Positions 44,802 through 52,538 of a stretch of 64,000 nt of DNA are shown here, piece by piece. This DNA is from Deinococcus hopiensis KR-140 (GTDB taxonomy: Bacteria > Deinococcota > Deinococci > Deinococcales > Deinococcaceae). Positions within the stretch are counted from its first letter, which is position 1. The number at the start of each line of letters is the position of its first letter. Location: contig CALPYF020000005.1 of the NCBI GenBank assembly GCA_943327755.2, forward strand, positions 1-64,000. The letters are read 5' to 3'. Below the pieces are notes generated by a model, which did not search any database, was not told the origin of the DNA, and saw only the letters and a program-made list of their open reading frames with translations. The position numbers were made by a program, and so were the translations under genes.

Positions 44802-44836
44802 AGAACGCCGCCCCGGGTGACCTGGGGCGGCGTTCT
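44802..44836 (+). terminator. Terminator of murA
   Basis: AGAACGCCGCCCC and its perfect complement (13 bp) with a 9-nt loop. Confidence 0.85.
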
Positions 44837-44837
44837 C

Positions 44838-44886
44838 GGTTGATGGTTGATGGTTGATGGTTGATGGTTGATGGTTGATGGTTGAT
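44838..44886. repeat. Seven tandem GGTTGAT heptamers
   Basis: The unit GGTTGAT is repeated seven times without error (49 nt), directly after the murA terminator. It is the purest of the heptamer arrays in this window. Confidence 0.95.
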
Positions 44887-44929
44887 GGTCAACAGCATCT
44901 GCGCGGCGCACCCGCCCGCGTCAAGGCCA

Positions 44930-44957
44930 CCCACTGCCCACTGCCCACAACCCACTC
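44930..44957. repeat. CCCACTG heptamer array
   Basis: CCCACTG, CCCACTG, CCCACAA, CCCACTC in exact 7-nt register, just past the end of the ferredoxin-like gene. Confidence 0.75.
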
Positions 44958-44962
44958 CCCTT

Positions 44963-45976
44963 TCACATCACGCTGTCGCTCTCGCGCAGCAGCAGGGGCG
45001 CGGTGAAGGCGGCGGGGCGCCAGTGGGTCTGGGCGTGGATGGCCTGCGGGGGGCAGGAGTGCAGGCAGGCCATGCAGCCGGTGCAGGCGCTGAGGTTCAG
45101 CAGGAGTTTCACGCCGCCGTCGGGTTGCAGGTCGCGGGTGATGGCGTCGGTCGGGCAGACGTTGGTGCAGACGGGGCAGTCGATGCAGGTGTCGTCCACG
45201 AGCGGCGCGGGCCAGGGAATCGCGGCGCCTTCGGGGGGGGTGGGTTTGAGGCTGCGGGCGCGCCACGTCCATTCCTGGGGGGTGCGGTCCTCGGGGACGC
45301 TCCAGTCCACGAACGGGAGGGGGCTCTCGGGAACGCTCTGCGCGAGGTGCTGCTTGCCCACGCGGAACAGGGCGCCGAACGCGCCGCGCCGCGAGACGGT
45401 CAGGGAGCGGCTGGCGTCCTCCGGCGTGGCGGGGCGGACGGTGACCTGCGCGGGTTTCCCGGTGGGGGCGCGCAGGGCCTGGGCGGTGTCCAGCACGCGT
45501 TCCAGTCGTTCGGGCACGTCGGGGGCGCCGACCGGGCACGCAGCGCAGTCCCCGTGGATGAGGGTCAGGGGCGCGCCCCACGCGCCGGCGGCGGAGAGCA
45601 GGGCGGGCGTGACGCGGCCCAGGCACGGCAGGCTGGGGCCGCCGGCGCCGCTGCGGGCGCAGGTGAGGCTGGCGTCGGGTGCGGCGCGGCTGGCCGCGTC
45701 CTGCTGGTCACGCACACTCTGGAGGGCCGGTTCGAGGTTGTATTCCAGGGCGCCGCTGGGGCAGACCTGCACGCACAGGCCGCAGCCGGTGCAGAGGTCC
45801 GGGTCGATCTGGATGCTGCTGCCCAGCATGCCGAGCGTGATGGCGTCGTGGGGGCAGGTGGTATGGCAGGCGTCGCAGCCGCCCACCGCCTGCCGTTCGA
45901 GGAGGCAGCGGGGCGCGGTGAAGCGCGGCACGTGGTTCCCGGCGTCGTCCAGCCGGGCGAGGACACCCTGAAGCAT
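44963..45976 (-). CDS. 4Fe-4S ferredoxin-like protein with four cluster motifs
   Basis: 337 aa, soluble. Two cluster motifs at the N-terminus (CDACHTTCP and CTGCGLCVQVCP) and two at the C-terminus (CIDCPVCTNVCP and CTGCMACLHSCP) flank a middle region containing further Cys (LTCARSG, LPCLG, HGDCAACP). This would pass electrons through at least four clusters. No partner dehydrogenase or hydrogenase is beside it. The last gene of a unit with DUF454 upstream, although it has its own TAGACT box. Confidence 0.85.
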   Translation of the reverse strand: MLQGVLARLDDAGNHVPRFTAPRCLLERQAVGGCDACHTTCPHDAITLGMLGSSIQIDPDLCTGCGLCVQVCPSGALEYNLEPALQSVRDQQDAASRAAPDASLTCARSGAGGPSLPCLGRVTPALLSAAGAWGAPLTLIHGDCAACPVGAPDVPERLERVLDTAQALRAPTGKPAQVTVRPATPEDASRSLTVSRRGAFGALFRVGKQHLAQSVPESPLPFVDWSVPEDRTPQEWTWRARSLKPTPPEGAAIPWPAPLVDDTCIDCPVCTNVCPTDAITRDLQPDGGVKLLLNLSACTGCMACLHSCPPQAIHAQTHWRPAAFTAPLLLRESDSVM

Positions 45977-45982
45977 GCGCCG

Positions 45983-45988
45983 AGTCTA
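45983..45988 (-). promoter_or_regulatory. -10 box of the ferredoxin-like gene
   Basis: TAGACT on the minus strand, 6 nt before the ATG. Its first three bases are also the stop codon of the DUF454 gene. Confidence 0.55.
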
Positions 45989-46408
45989 CGCGCCGCGGGG
46001 CGGGTCGCGGCGGGTGGGAATCTTCATGGTGATGTACGCCACGCCCGCCAGTCCCACCAGCACCCACGCGACCTGCCCGATCAGAACGGGAATGCGCGGC
46101 AGGCTGAACGCCACCGCCACCGCGATGCAGGTGCAGGCGATCCACTTGGCGCGCAGCGGCATGCCCAGCCCCGCGCGGTAGTCGCGCACCAGCGCGCCGA
46201 CGACGGGCCGGGACAGCAGCCACGCCTCCCAGCGGGGATCGCCCCGGGAGAACGCGGCGGCGGCCAGCACGAACCACACGGTGCCGGGGAAGCCGGGAAG
46301 AATCAGGCCCAGCACACCCAGTCCAGTCAGCAGGAACCCGGCGGCCACCCACAGCGGGCGGCGGCGGGGCGGCGCGTCGGGACGCGGGGTGGGGTCGGGG
46401 GCGGTCAT
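45986..46408 (-). CDS. DUF454 (YbaN-type) membrane protein
   Basis: 140 aa. GFLLTGLGVLGLILPGFPGTVWFVLAAAAFSRGDPRWEAWLL carries the family signature in parts (residues about 22-65), with further helices to residue 128. It is an inner-membrane protein of unknown role. TACGCT lies 7 nt before the ATG. Confidence 0.9.
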   Translation of the reverse strand: MTAPDPTPRPDAPPRRRPLWVAAGFLLTGLGVLGLILPGFPGTVWFVLAAAAFSRGDPRWEAWLLSRPVVGALVRDYRAGLGMPLRAKWIACTCIAVAVAFSLPRIPVLIGQVAWVLVGLAGVAYITMKIPTRRDPPRGA

Positions 46409-46415
46409 GCCCGGC

Positions 46416-46421
46416 AGCGTA
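46416..46421 (-). promoter_or_regulatory. -10 box of the DUF454 gene
   Basis: TACGCT on the minus strand, 7 nt before the ATG. Confidence 0.55.
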
Positions 46422-46448
46422 CCGCGTGGCGCGCCCCCGGGTGTCCCG

Positions 46449-46994
46449 TCAGGCGGGGAGGATCAGGATGCCGTCCTCGTCGGCGTGGACGGCGTCGCCG
46501 GGGTGGATGGTCACGCCCGCGAAGGTGACGGGCACGTCGCGTTCACCCAGGCGTTCCTTGCCGCTGCGGCGCGGGTGGGCGGCCAGGGCCCGCACGCCGA
46601 GGTTCAGTTGCGCCAGTTCGCTGGTGTCGCGCACGCAGCCGTTCACGATCACGCCCGCCCAGCCGCTGTCCACCGCCAGTTCGCCCAGTTCCCCGCCCAG
46701 CAGCGCGCACTCCAGGTTCCCGCCGCCGTCCACGACGAGCACGCGGCCCTCGCCGGGCTGAGCGAGCACTTCGCGCACCAGCGGGTTGTGGCCGGGCACG
46801 CGCAGGGTCACGGCCGGGCCGTTGAAGCGCGGGCGGCCCCCGAACTCCCGGAAGATGGGCGCGAGGATGGGCGCGTCGGGCCGCAGGTCGCTGAGGTCCG
46901 TGACGGGCAGGTCCTCGGTGGGCAACGTCTCCGTGGACAGCGTCTCGGTGGGCAGGTCCAGCTCCGGGGTGGTGTCACTGGTTGTGCGGGTCAT
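46449..46994 (-). CDS. RraA-family protein
   Basis: 181 aa. Residues about 30-181 match the RraA fold (TDLSDLRPDAPIL, FREFGGRPRFNGPAVTLR, VDGGGNLECALLGGELGELA, GVIVNGCVRDT, GERDVPVTFAGV, GDAVHADEDGI). RraA proteins inhibit RNase E in enterobacteria; many other family members are aldolases acting on 4-hydroxy-4-methyl-2-oxoglutarate or have no known role. The first about 26 residues are a Thr/Glu/Pro low-complexity repeat (TETLSTETLPTEDLP), not part of the usual fold. The start ATG is at 46992-46994. Confidence 0.86.
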   Translation of the reverse strand: MTRTTSDTTPELDLPTETLSTETLPTEDLPVTDLSDLRPDAPILAPIFREFGGRPRFNGPAVTLRVPGHNPLVREVLAQPGEGRVLVVDGGGNLECALLGGELGELAVDSGWAGVIVNGCVRDTSELAQLNLGVRALAAHPRRSGKERLGERDVPVTFAGVTIHPGDAVHADEDGILILPA

Positions 46995-47029
46995 GCCGCA
47001 GTACAGCAGCCCCCGGGCGGGCGGGGTGT

Positions 47030-48214
47030 TTACCGCGTGGGGGACGTTCCCGCGCCGGTGACGGGTTCCGGTCCGGCAGGCGGTTTGGCAGGCACCTCGG
47101 CCGGCAGGGGGGGCGTGACCGGGTGGGTGGGTTCGTGGTGGATGCGGCCCGCGTGCCCGCTGAGGAACGATCCGTCGTACCCGCGCCGCCACGCCATGAG
47201 TTCCGCCAGGATGCTCAGCGCGACCTCCTCGGGGGCCTCGGCGCCCAGGCGCAGGCCGATCGGGGAGCGCAGGCGGGCCAGCTGCGCGGGCGTGAAGGTC
47301 ACCCCCTCCTCCTCCAGGGCGCTCAGGAGGTCCAGCGCGCGGCTGCGCGGCCCCAGGACGCCCACGTACGGCGCGCCGGAATGCAGCGCGTGCGCGAGGC
47401 ACACCCGGTCGCGGTCGATGTGGTGGTTCATAACGATCAGGTGCGCCCGCTCGCCCGGCGTGAACGCGCCCAATTCCTCGGGGGCCAGGGCGTGCAGGGT
47501 CGCGCCGGGAAAGCGGCCGGGCGTGAGGTACGCGCCGCGCGGGTCGATGACGTGCACGTCGTAGCCCAGCGTGTGCGCCTGCGCCGCCAGGGGCATGGCG
47601 TCGTGCCCGGCGCCGTACAGCACGAGCTGCGGCGGCGGGGTGCTGACGTCCACGAACACCGCCGAACCGTCCGGGGCGGTCAGGGTCGCGGCGCGCGGTT
47701 CCAGGTGCGTCAGGCGCTCGCGGGCGGCGGCCAGCGCGAAGGGCCGCAGGTCGGCCCGCAGGTCCCCCAGCGCCGCCCCGTCCGGGGTGACGAGCAGCCG
47801 ACCCGCGCCGGGGCTCAGGGGCACGATCAGCGCGGCCTTCTCCCCGGCCTCCAGCGCCCCCAGCCACGCCGCCGTCACCGGGTCCTGCGGCTCCACGCGT
47901 TCCACGCGGACGTCCACGCTGCCCCCACAGCCGATTCCCAGGCCCCAGGTGGCGTCCTCGGCGAGGTCGTAGTGGGTCAGGGCGCTGTCGCCGGTGCGGA
48001 TCACGTCCAGCGCGACCTCGACCACCTCGGCCTCCAGGCAGCCGCCGGAGAGCATGCACACCTGCGCGCCGTCGTCGAGGATCAGCATGCGGGTGCCCTC
48101 GCGGCGGTAGGCGCTGCCCCGCACGCCCACGACGGTGGCGATCGCGGCGCGCTGACCCCGGGCGTGGGCGGCGCGCAGGGCGCCCAGCAGCGCTCTGGTC
48201 TCGGCAGCGTTCAT
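47030..48214 (-). CDS. XdhC/CoxI-family protein
   Basis: 394 aa. N-terminal XdhC_CoxI domain (ATVVGVRGSAYRREGTRMLI, SGGCLEAEV, LGIGCGG) and a C-terminal Rossmann-like XdhC_C domain (LVLYGAGHDAMPLAAQA, VIDPRGAYLTPGRFP, VGVLGPRSRAL, SPIGLRLGAEAPEEVALSILAE). Such proteins prepare or insert molybdenum cofactor into xanthine dehydrogenase-type enzymes; none is adjacent. The last about 50 residues are a Pro-rich tail. TACAGT lies 9 nt before the ATG (48212-48214). Confidence 0.92.
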   Translation of the reverse strand: MNAAETRALLGALRAAHARGQRAAIATVVGVRGSAYRREGTRMLILDDGAQVCMLSGGCLEAEVVEVALDVIRTGDSALTHYDLAEDATWGLGIGCGGSVDVRVERVEPQDPVTAAWLGALEAGEKAALIVPLSPGAGRLLVTPDGAALGDLRADLRPFALAAARERLTHLEPRAATLTAPDGSAVFVDVSTPPPQLVLYGAGHDAMPLAAQAHTLGYDVHVIDPRGAYLTPGRFPGATLHALAPEELGAFTPGERAHLIVMNHHIDRDRVCLAHALHSGAPYVGVLGPRSRALDLLSALEEEGVTFTPAQLARLRSPIGLRLGAEAPEEVALSILAELMAWRRGYDGSFLSGHAGRIHHEPTHPVTPPLPAEVPAKPPAGPEPVTGAGTSPTR

Positions 48215-48322
48215 GGTGAGGTCACTGTAGCAACGCGCAGGTTGGCAGAAGGTGGAGGGACACCCAGGGTTCCCTAAGCCGCGCCTCACACCCCTGCCCG
48301 CCCGACCGTGCAGACTGGGGGC

Positions 48323-49009
48323 ATGCTGGACAACATCCTGAACACCGTCAAGCGCGGCGCCGAACGCGTGCAGCGCCGGGGCGAGGAGGTCGCGTCGGCC
48401 ACGCGGCTGCGCGTGGAGATCTTCAGCCTCAGCCGCGAACTCGACGCGCTGTACGGGCGCCTGGGCCGCTCGTACCACGCGGGCGCCGAACTGGACGTCC
48501 TGGGCGGCGTGCAGGAGGAGATCCGCCGCGTCGAGGAGGAGATCCGCGCCCGTGAACGCCTGATCGAGGAACTGGGTGAGCACGAGGACGAACCCGGCGG
48601 CCCCGCCGCGCCCGCGCCGGCCGGCAGTGGCCTGTCCGGTGCGGCGCCGGCGACGACGGGTATGGCGGCCACCGCTCCGTCCAACAGCCCGGCGTTCACG
48701 TCCAGCCCGACCCTATCACCCCGCACGGAACCCACCGTGCCCGCCAGCGTCCCCCACCCCGGCCAGGAGGCCCGTATGCCCGACAACGATCCCTACCGCA
48801 CGCCCGCCGACCAGACGCCCGACCAGCGCCCCGCCGGGACGCCCACCTCGCCCGACCCGACCGTGCAGCACAGCGACGAGCGTCTGGAGCCCGGCGACGA
48901 CCGCGCGGGCGTGGCCCTGGAAGCCGAGCGCGACAAGGTCTTCCGCCACGACAACATGATCGAGGAAGGCAAGGCGGCCAGCCGCAACCCCGATCCCCTC
49001 GACAAGTAA
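48323..49009 (+). CDS. Uncharacterised coiled-coil protein with disordered tail
   Basis: 228 aa. Residues 1-85 are a basic-then-acidic helix pattern with heptad repeats (LRVEIFSLSRELDALYGRLG, EEIRRVEEEIRARERLIEEL), consistent with a coiled coil. Residues about 90-228 are Pro, Ser, Thr, Asp rich and probably unfolded. Not recognised. The ATG at 48323 follows CAGACT at 6 nt. It ends at a strong bidirectional terminator. Confidence 0.72.
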   Translation: MLDNILNTVKRGAERVQRRGEEVASATRLRVEIFSLSRELDALYGRLGRSYHAGAELDVLGGVQEEIRRVEEEIRARERLIEELGEHEDEPGGPAAPAPAGSGLSGAAPATTGMAATAPSNSPAFTSSPTLSPRTEPTVPASVPHPGQEARMPDNDPYRTPADQTPDQRPAGTPTSPDPTVQHSDERLEPGDDRAGVALEAERDKVFRHDNMIEEGKAASRNPDPLDK

Positions 49010-49038
49010 GCCGCTGCGACCAGTGAGCCACTGAACCG

Positions 49039-49074
49039 AACACGCGGGCGCCTGATCAGGGCCGCCCGCGTGTT
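49039..49074. terminator. Bidirectional terminator
   Basis: AACACGCGGGCG and its perfect complement (12 bp), 12-nt loop, then a TCTGT stretch; it lies between convergent genes. Confidence 0.87.
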
Positions 49075-49085
49075 TCTGTCGGCTG

Positions 49086-49871
49086 TTACTCCGCGTCGCG
49101 GACGAACTGCGCGGGGCGCTTCTCCTTGAAGGCCGTCACGCCCTCCTCGTGTTCCCAGTGGTCTCCGGCGATCTGTTGCAGCGCAGCCTCCTGATCCAGG
49201 GCCTCGTCGAGGGTGCTGGTCTGCGCGAACACCAGCGCCTGCTTGGTGAGTTTCAGGGCGTTCGCGGGGCGCGCGGCGAGGCGTTCGGCGTAGGCCTGCA
49301 CGTCCTGCGCGAAGGTCTCGTCTGGGAACACCTGCTCGCACAGGCCCAGGCGCAGCGCATCCTCGGCGCGGACGCGTTCGGCCAGCGCCATGAGTTCAAA
49401 GGCGCGGTGGTACCCCACGAGGCGCGGCAGGAACCACGTGCTGCCCGAGTCCGGCACCAGGGCGATGTTCGAGAACACCTCAATCAGGCTGGCGCCCTGC
49501 GCCCACAGCCGGATATCCCCGGCGAGGGCGAGGCTGGCCCCGGCGCCCGCCGCGACGCCGTTCACGGCACTGATCACGGGTTTGTTCAGGCTGCGGATGG
49601 TGCGGATCAGGGGGTTGTAGGTGTGGTTCAGATGCTCGGTGAAGGTCATGTCGCGGCCCGACACATCCCCGAGGTCCTGCCCGGCGCAGAAGCCCCGCCC
49701 GGCCCCGGTGATCACGACTACGCGCACGCTGTCGTCCGTATCGGCGCGGCGCAGGGCGCCTGTCAGGTCCAGCAGCAGGGCGTCGTTCGCGGCGTTCAGG
49801 CGGTCCGGGCGGTTCAGGGTCAGGGTGCGCACCCCGGCCTGGGTGGTTTCGGTGATCACGGTTTCGGTCAT
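49086..49871 (-). CDS. PaaG-like enoyl-CoA hydratase/isomerase
   Basis: 261 aa, crotonase fold. Oxyanion-hole segments GRGFCAGQDLGD and NGVAAGAGASLALAGD are clear. The ALVPDSGSTWFLPRLVG segment, with Asp in the catalytic place, is typical of PaaG, the ring 1,2-epoxyphenylacetyl-CoA isomerase of phenylacetate breakdown. No other paa gene is nearby, so the physiological substrate is open. TAGGCT lies 7 nt before the ATG; the gene is divergent from ruvX. Confidence 0.9.
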   Translation of the reverse strand: MTETVITETTQAGVRTLTLNRPDRLNAANDALLLDLTGALRRADTDDSVRVVVITGAGRGFCAGQDLGDVSGRDMTFTEHLNHTYNPLIRTIRSLNKPVISAVNGVAAGAGASLALAGDIRLWAQGASLIEVFSNIALVPDSGSTWFLPRLVGYHRAFELMALAERVRAEDALRLGLCEQVFPDETFAQDVQAYAERLAARPANALKLTKQALVFAQTSTLDEALDQEAALQQIAGDHWEHEEGVTAFKEKRPAQFVRDAE

Positions 49872-49878
49872 GGGTCCC

Positions 49879-49884
49879 AGCCTA
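49879..49884 (-). promoter_or_regulatory. -10 box of the PaaG-like gene
   Basis: TAGGCT on the minus strand, 7 nt before the ATG, and 28 nt from the divergent ruvX -10 box. Confidence 0.55.
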
Positions 49885-49912
49885 ACGCGCGTTCGGTGCG
49901 GGGAGCGGCTGC

Positions 49913-49918
49913 TAGACT
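49913..49918 (+). promoter_or_regulatory. -10 box of ruvX
   Basis: TAGACT, 7 nt before the ATG at 49926. The two divergent promoters overlap in their -35 regions. Confidence 0.6.
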
Positions 49919-49925
49919 CCGGCGC

Positions 49926-50345
49926 ATGAGCGCCCCCACCCCCGACGACGCGCCGACCGCAGCGCCGACCACCGTGCCGGTCACGCTGGCGCTGGACGTC
50001 AGCAAGCACCGCATCGGCTTCGCGGTCAGCGCCGGGCGGCTCGCGTTCGGGCGGGGCAGCGTGGACCGCAAGCGCCTCCCGCTGGACCTGAAGGCCGTGC
50101 GCCTGAAAGTCGAGGAGACCGGCGCGCAGCAGCTCGTGCTGGGGCTGCCGCTGCGGACCGACGGCGCGCAGAGTCCCAGCGCGGACCGCGTGCAGGCCTT
50201 CGGCCGCGTCCTGACCGAGAAGGGCTACCGCGTCACCTACCAGGACGAGCGCTTCACCACCCGCCGCGCCCGCGACCTCGGCGCGCAGGACGAGGACGAG
50301 GCGGCCGCCGTGCAGATCCTCGAACTGTACCTGCTGGGCCAGTAG
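49926..50345 (+). CDS. ruvX: Putative pre-16S rRNA nuclease / Holliday junction resolvase (YqgF)
   Basis: 139 aa, RNase H fold. ALDVSKHRIGFAVS is the first acidic motif, LVLGLPLRTDGAQS the second and YQDERFTT the third. YqgF matures the 5' end of 16S rRNA in E. coli and has been proposed as a Holliday junction resolvase. About 18 residues of Pro/Ala/Thr precede the domain, which fits the leaderless start. Confidence 0.92.
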   Translation: MSAPTPDDAPTAAPTTVPVTLALDVSKHRIGFAVSAGRLAFGRGSVDRKRLPLDLKAVRLKVEETGAQQLVLGLPLRTDGAQSPSADRVQAFGRVLTEKGYRVTYQDERFTTRRARDLGAQDEDEAAAVQILELYLLGQ

Positions 50346-50382
50346 GCCCATCCTGACGGCCAGCACTTGACGGGCCACGCCT

Positions 50383-50400
50383 CTTGACGGGCCGGTCAAG
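50383..50400. promoter_or_regulatory. Near-palindromic candidate operator
   Basis: CTTGACGGGCCGGTCAAG: 6-bp arms CTTGAC/GTCAAG around a GGGCCG centre. TetR-type regulators of fatty-acid degradation use sites of this general style, and the next well-supported gene is an acyl-CoA ligase. No TetR gene is in the window. Confidence 0.42.
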
Positions 50401-50418
50401 CCGGGCGCACCGTGGAGC

Positions 50419-50595
50419 ATGTTGCCCATTCTGGAGGCCCTGAACGCGTGGTGGGTGCGCCGCGCGGACGCCCGGTTGCTGCGCCGGTATCCACGCGGGG
50501 ACGATCCGGGCGCGGCGCCTCTGCCCGTCCCGACCGGGCCGCGTCCCCGCACAGGCGGCGCGCAGGCGACGCGGGGGCGTGGCCCTGCTGACTGA
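50419..50595 (+). CDS. Possible small ORF, unknown
   Basis: 58 codons: MLPILEALNAWWVRRADARL, then an Arg/Pro/Gly-rich tail. The N-terminal amphipathic helix looks protein-like and the codon use is GC-rich in the third position, but there is no clear ribosome site or -10 box at the right distance. Confidence 0.3.
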   Translation: MLPILEALNAWWVRRADARLLRRYPRGDDPGAAPLPVPTGPRPRTGGAQATRGRGPAD

Positions 50596-50613
50596 TCCGG
50601 GTTCAATTTTCCC

Positions 50614-50619
50614 TATACT
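50614..50619 (+). promoter_or_regulatory. -10 box of the acyl-CoA ligase gene
   Basis: TATACT, about 77 nt before the start at 50696, giving a normal leader that contains GGAGG. Confidence 0.55.
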
Positions 50620-50695
50620 TCCGGCATTCACAGTGAACCGGTGGGCCCGGCGGTGAACCTGTCACCGCTGTCTCGGGCGCACCACGGAGGTGTTC

Positions 50696-52399
50696 ATGCA
50701 GGGCAACATGATGGACGTTCAACTGACCGTGCCGACCATTCTGGAACGCATCCGCACGCAGTACGCCGGACGCGAGGTCGTCAGTCTCCTCGTGGCGGGG
50801 CGCGACGAGCAGGGCAACCCCGTGCCGCACAAGCACCGCACCACGTACGGGCAGGTCGCCGACCGCGCCCGGCGCCTCGCGGGGGGCCTGCTGGGCCTGG
50901 GCCTCACGAAGGGGGACCGGGTGGCGACGCTGGCCGTGAACTCCTTCCGGCACCTGGAGGCGTACCTGGGCGTGCCCAGCGCGGGGCTGGTGCTGCACAC
51001 CGTGAACATCCGCCTGCACCCCGAGCAGATCGCCTGGATCCTGAACCACGCCGAGGACCGCGTGCTGCTCATCGAGAACGTGTTCGCCGCGATGATCCCC
51101 GCCCTGAAGGCCGCGTGCCCGCAGCTGGAGCACATCCTGGTGCTGGGGCCCACGCCGCAGCCCATCCCGCTGCCGGGCGTGCAGGACTACGACACCTTCG
51201 TGCAGGAGAGCGAGGCCCTGACCCGCTACCCCGACCTGGACGAGCGGGACGCGGCCGCCATGTGCTACACGAGCGGCACGACCGGCAACCCCAAGGGCGT
51301 CGTGTACACGCACCGCTCGACGGTGCTGCACTCGCTGGCCAGCGCCCCGAAGGACGCCCTGAACGTCGGTGAGGCCGACAGTGTCCTGCCGATCGTGCCG
51401 ATGTTCCACGTGAACGCGTGGGGCCTGCCGTACACCTGCGCGATGTACGGCGCCAAGCAGGTGTACGCCGGGGTGTTCGCGGACGGCCGCAGCGTCGCCA
51501 CGCTCCTTCAGGACGAGGCGGTGACGATCACGGCGGGCGTGCCCACCATCTGGATGGGCCTGCTGGCTGAACTGGACCGCGCCGCGCAGGCCGGGCAGCC
51601 GTACGAACTGGGCGGCCTGGAGCGCCTGATCGTGGGGGGCAGCGCCGCGCCCGAGGCGATGATCCGCGCTTTCCAGACCCGCCACAATCTGGCGCTGCTG
51701 CAGGCCTGGGGCATGACCGAGACGCACCCGCTGGGTACCGCCAGCGGCGTCCCGCACGGCGTGGACCCCGCCAGCGACGAGGGCTTCGCCCTGCGCGCCA
51801 AGCAGGGCCGCACCGTGCCACTGATCGAGTTGGACGTCCTGGACGACCAGGGCGCGCGCCTCCCGCACGACGGGAAGACCATGGGCCGCCTGATCATCCG
51901 CGGGCCGTGGGTGGCCAGCAGCTACTTCAAGGGCGAGGGGCAGAGCAACTTCTTCGACCTGGATGGCCAGCAGTGGTTCGACACGGGCGACATCGCTACG
52001 CTGGACGACCGCGGGTACATGCACATCCAGGACCGCGCCAAGGACCTCATCAAGAGCGGCGGCGAGTGGATCAGCTCGGTGGACCTGGAAAACGCGATCA
52101 TGGCCCACCCGGCCGTGAACCTGTGCGCGGTGATCGCCATGGACGACCCCAAGTGGGACGAGCGCCCGCTGGCCGTCGTGACGCCCAAGCCCGGCCAGAG
52201 CGTCACGCACGACGAACTGATCAGCTTCATCGCGCCGCGCTTCGCGAAGTGGTGGCTGCCCGACGCGACCGTCCTGACCGACAGCATCCCCATCGGCGCG
52301 ACCGGCAAGATCCTCAAGCGTGAGCTGCGCGACCAGTACCGGGGCTACAGCAGCACCCAGGGCCTCGTGACGCCCGCCGCGCCCGACCGCAGCGAGTAA
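50696..52399 (+). CDS. Long-chain fatty acid--CoA ligase family protein
   Basis: 567 aa, AMP-forming adenylation enzyme. It has the P-loop YTSGTTGNPKGVVYTH, the A5 motif QAWGMTETHP, WFDTGDIATLD and the C-terminal catalytic Lys in PIGATGKILKREL. It activates fatty or aromatic acids to acyl-CoA; the substrate cannot be read from sequence. ATG 50696 follows GGAGG by 5 nt; a GTG two codons earlier and ATGs downstream are less well placed. It may feed the crotonase-family enzymes elsewhere in the window. Confidence 0.92.
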   Translation: MQGNMMDVQLTVPTILERIRTQYAGREVVSLLVAGRDEQGNPVPHKHRTTYGQVADRARRLAGGLLGLGLTKGDRVATLAVNSFRHLEAYLGVPSAGLVLHTVNIRLHPEQIAWILNHAEDRVLLIENVFAAMIPALKAACPQLEHILVLGPTPQPIPLPGVQDYDTFVQESEALTRYPDLDERDAAAMCYTSGTTGNPKGVVYTHRSTVLHSLASAPKDALNVGEADSVLPIVPMFHVNAWGLPYTCAMYGAKQVYAGVFADGRSVATLLQDEAVTITAGVPTIWMGLLAELDRAAQAGQPYELGGLERLIVGGSAAPEAMIRAFQTRHNLALLQAWGMTETHPLGTASGVPHGVDPASDEGFALRAKQGRTVPLIELDVLDDQGARLPHDGKTMGRLIIRGPWVASSYFKGEGQSNFFDLDGQQWFDTGDIATLDDRGYMHIQDRAKDLIKSGGEWISSVDLENAIMAHPAVNLCAVIAMDDPKWDERPLAVVTPKPGQSVTHDELISFIAPRFAKWWLPDATVLTDSIPIGATGKILKRELRDQYRGYSSTQGLVTPAAPDRSE

Positions 52400-52415
52400 G
52401 GACCGGCGTGGCAGG

Positions 52416-52448
52416 AGCGGGCTGGCGTGCAGGTCACGTCGGCCCGCT
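52416..52448 (+). terminator. Possible terminator of the acyl-CoA ligase gene
   Basis: Arms AGCGGGC / GCCCGCT with a 19-nt loop, followed by TTC. The stem is short. Confidence 0.45.
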
Positions 52449-52525
52449 TTCAGGTGACGCGCACGCCGCACCCGCGCGCCGGTGCCCCGCCTGTGCCCGC
52501 CGCTCATCCCACACGCCCCTCGCCG

Positions 52526-52531
52526 TACACT
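52526..52531 (+). promoter_or_regulatory. -10 box of the esterase gene
   Basis: TACACT, 7 nt before the ATG at 52539. Confidence 0.58.
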
Positions 52532-52538
52532 TGCGGGC

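Larger units (their letters stand above)
50346..50689. other. Intergenic region before the acyl-CoA ligase gene
   Basis: It holds, in order: two direct copies of CTTGACGGGCC (50366-50376 and 50383-50393) 17 nt apart, the second forming a near-palindrome; a short ORF at 50419; and a TATACT -10 box. Confidence 0.6.

Noticed and set aside
44838..44957. CRISPR-like array
   Set aside because: The units are 7 nt with no spacers, and no cas gene is present; they are simple tandem repeats.
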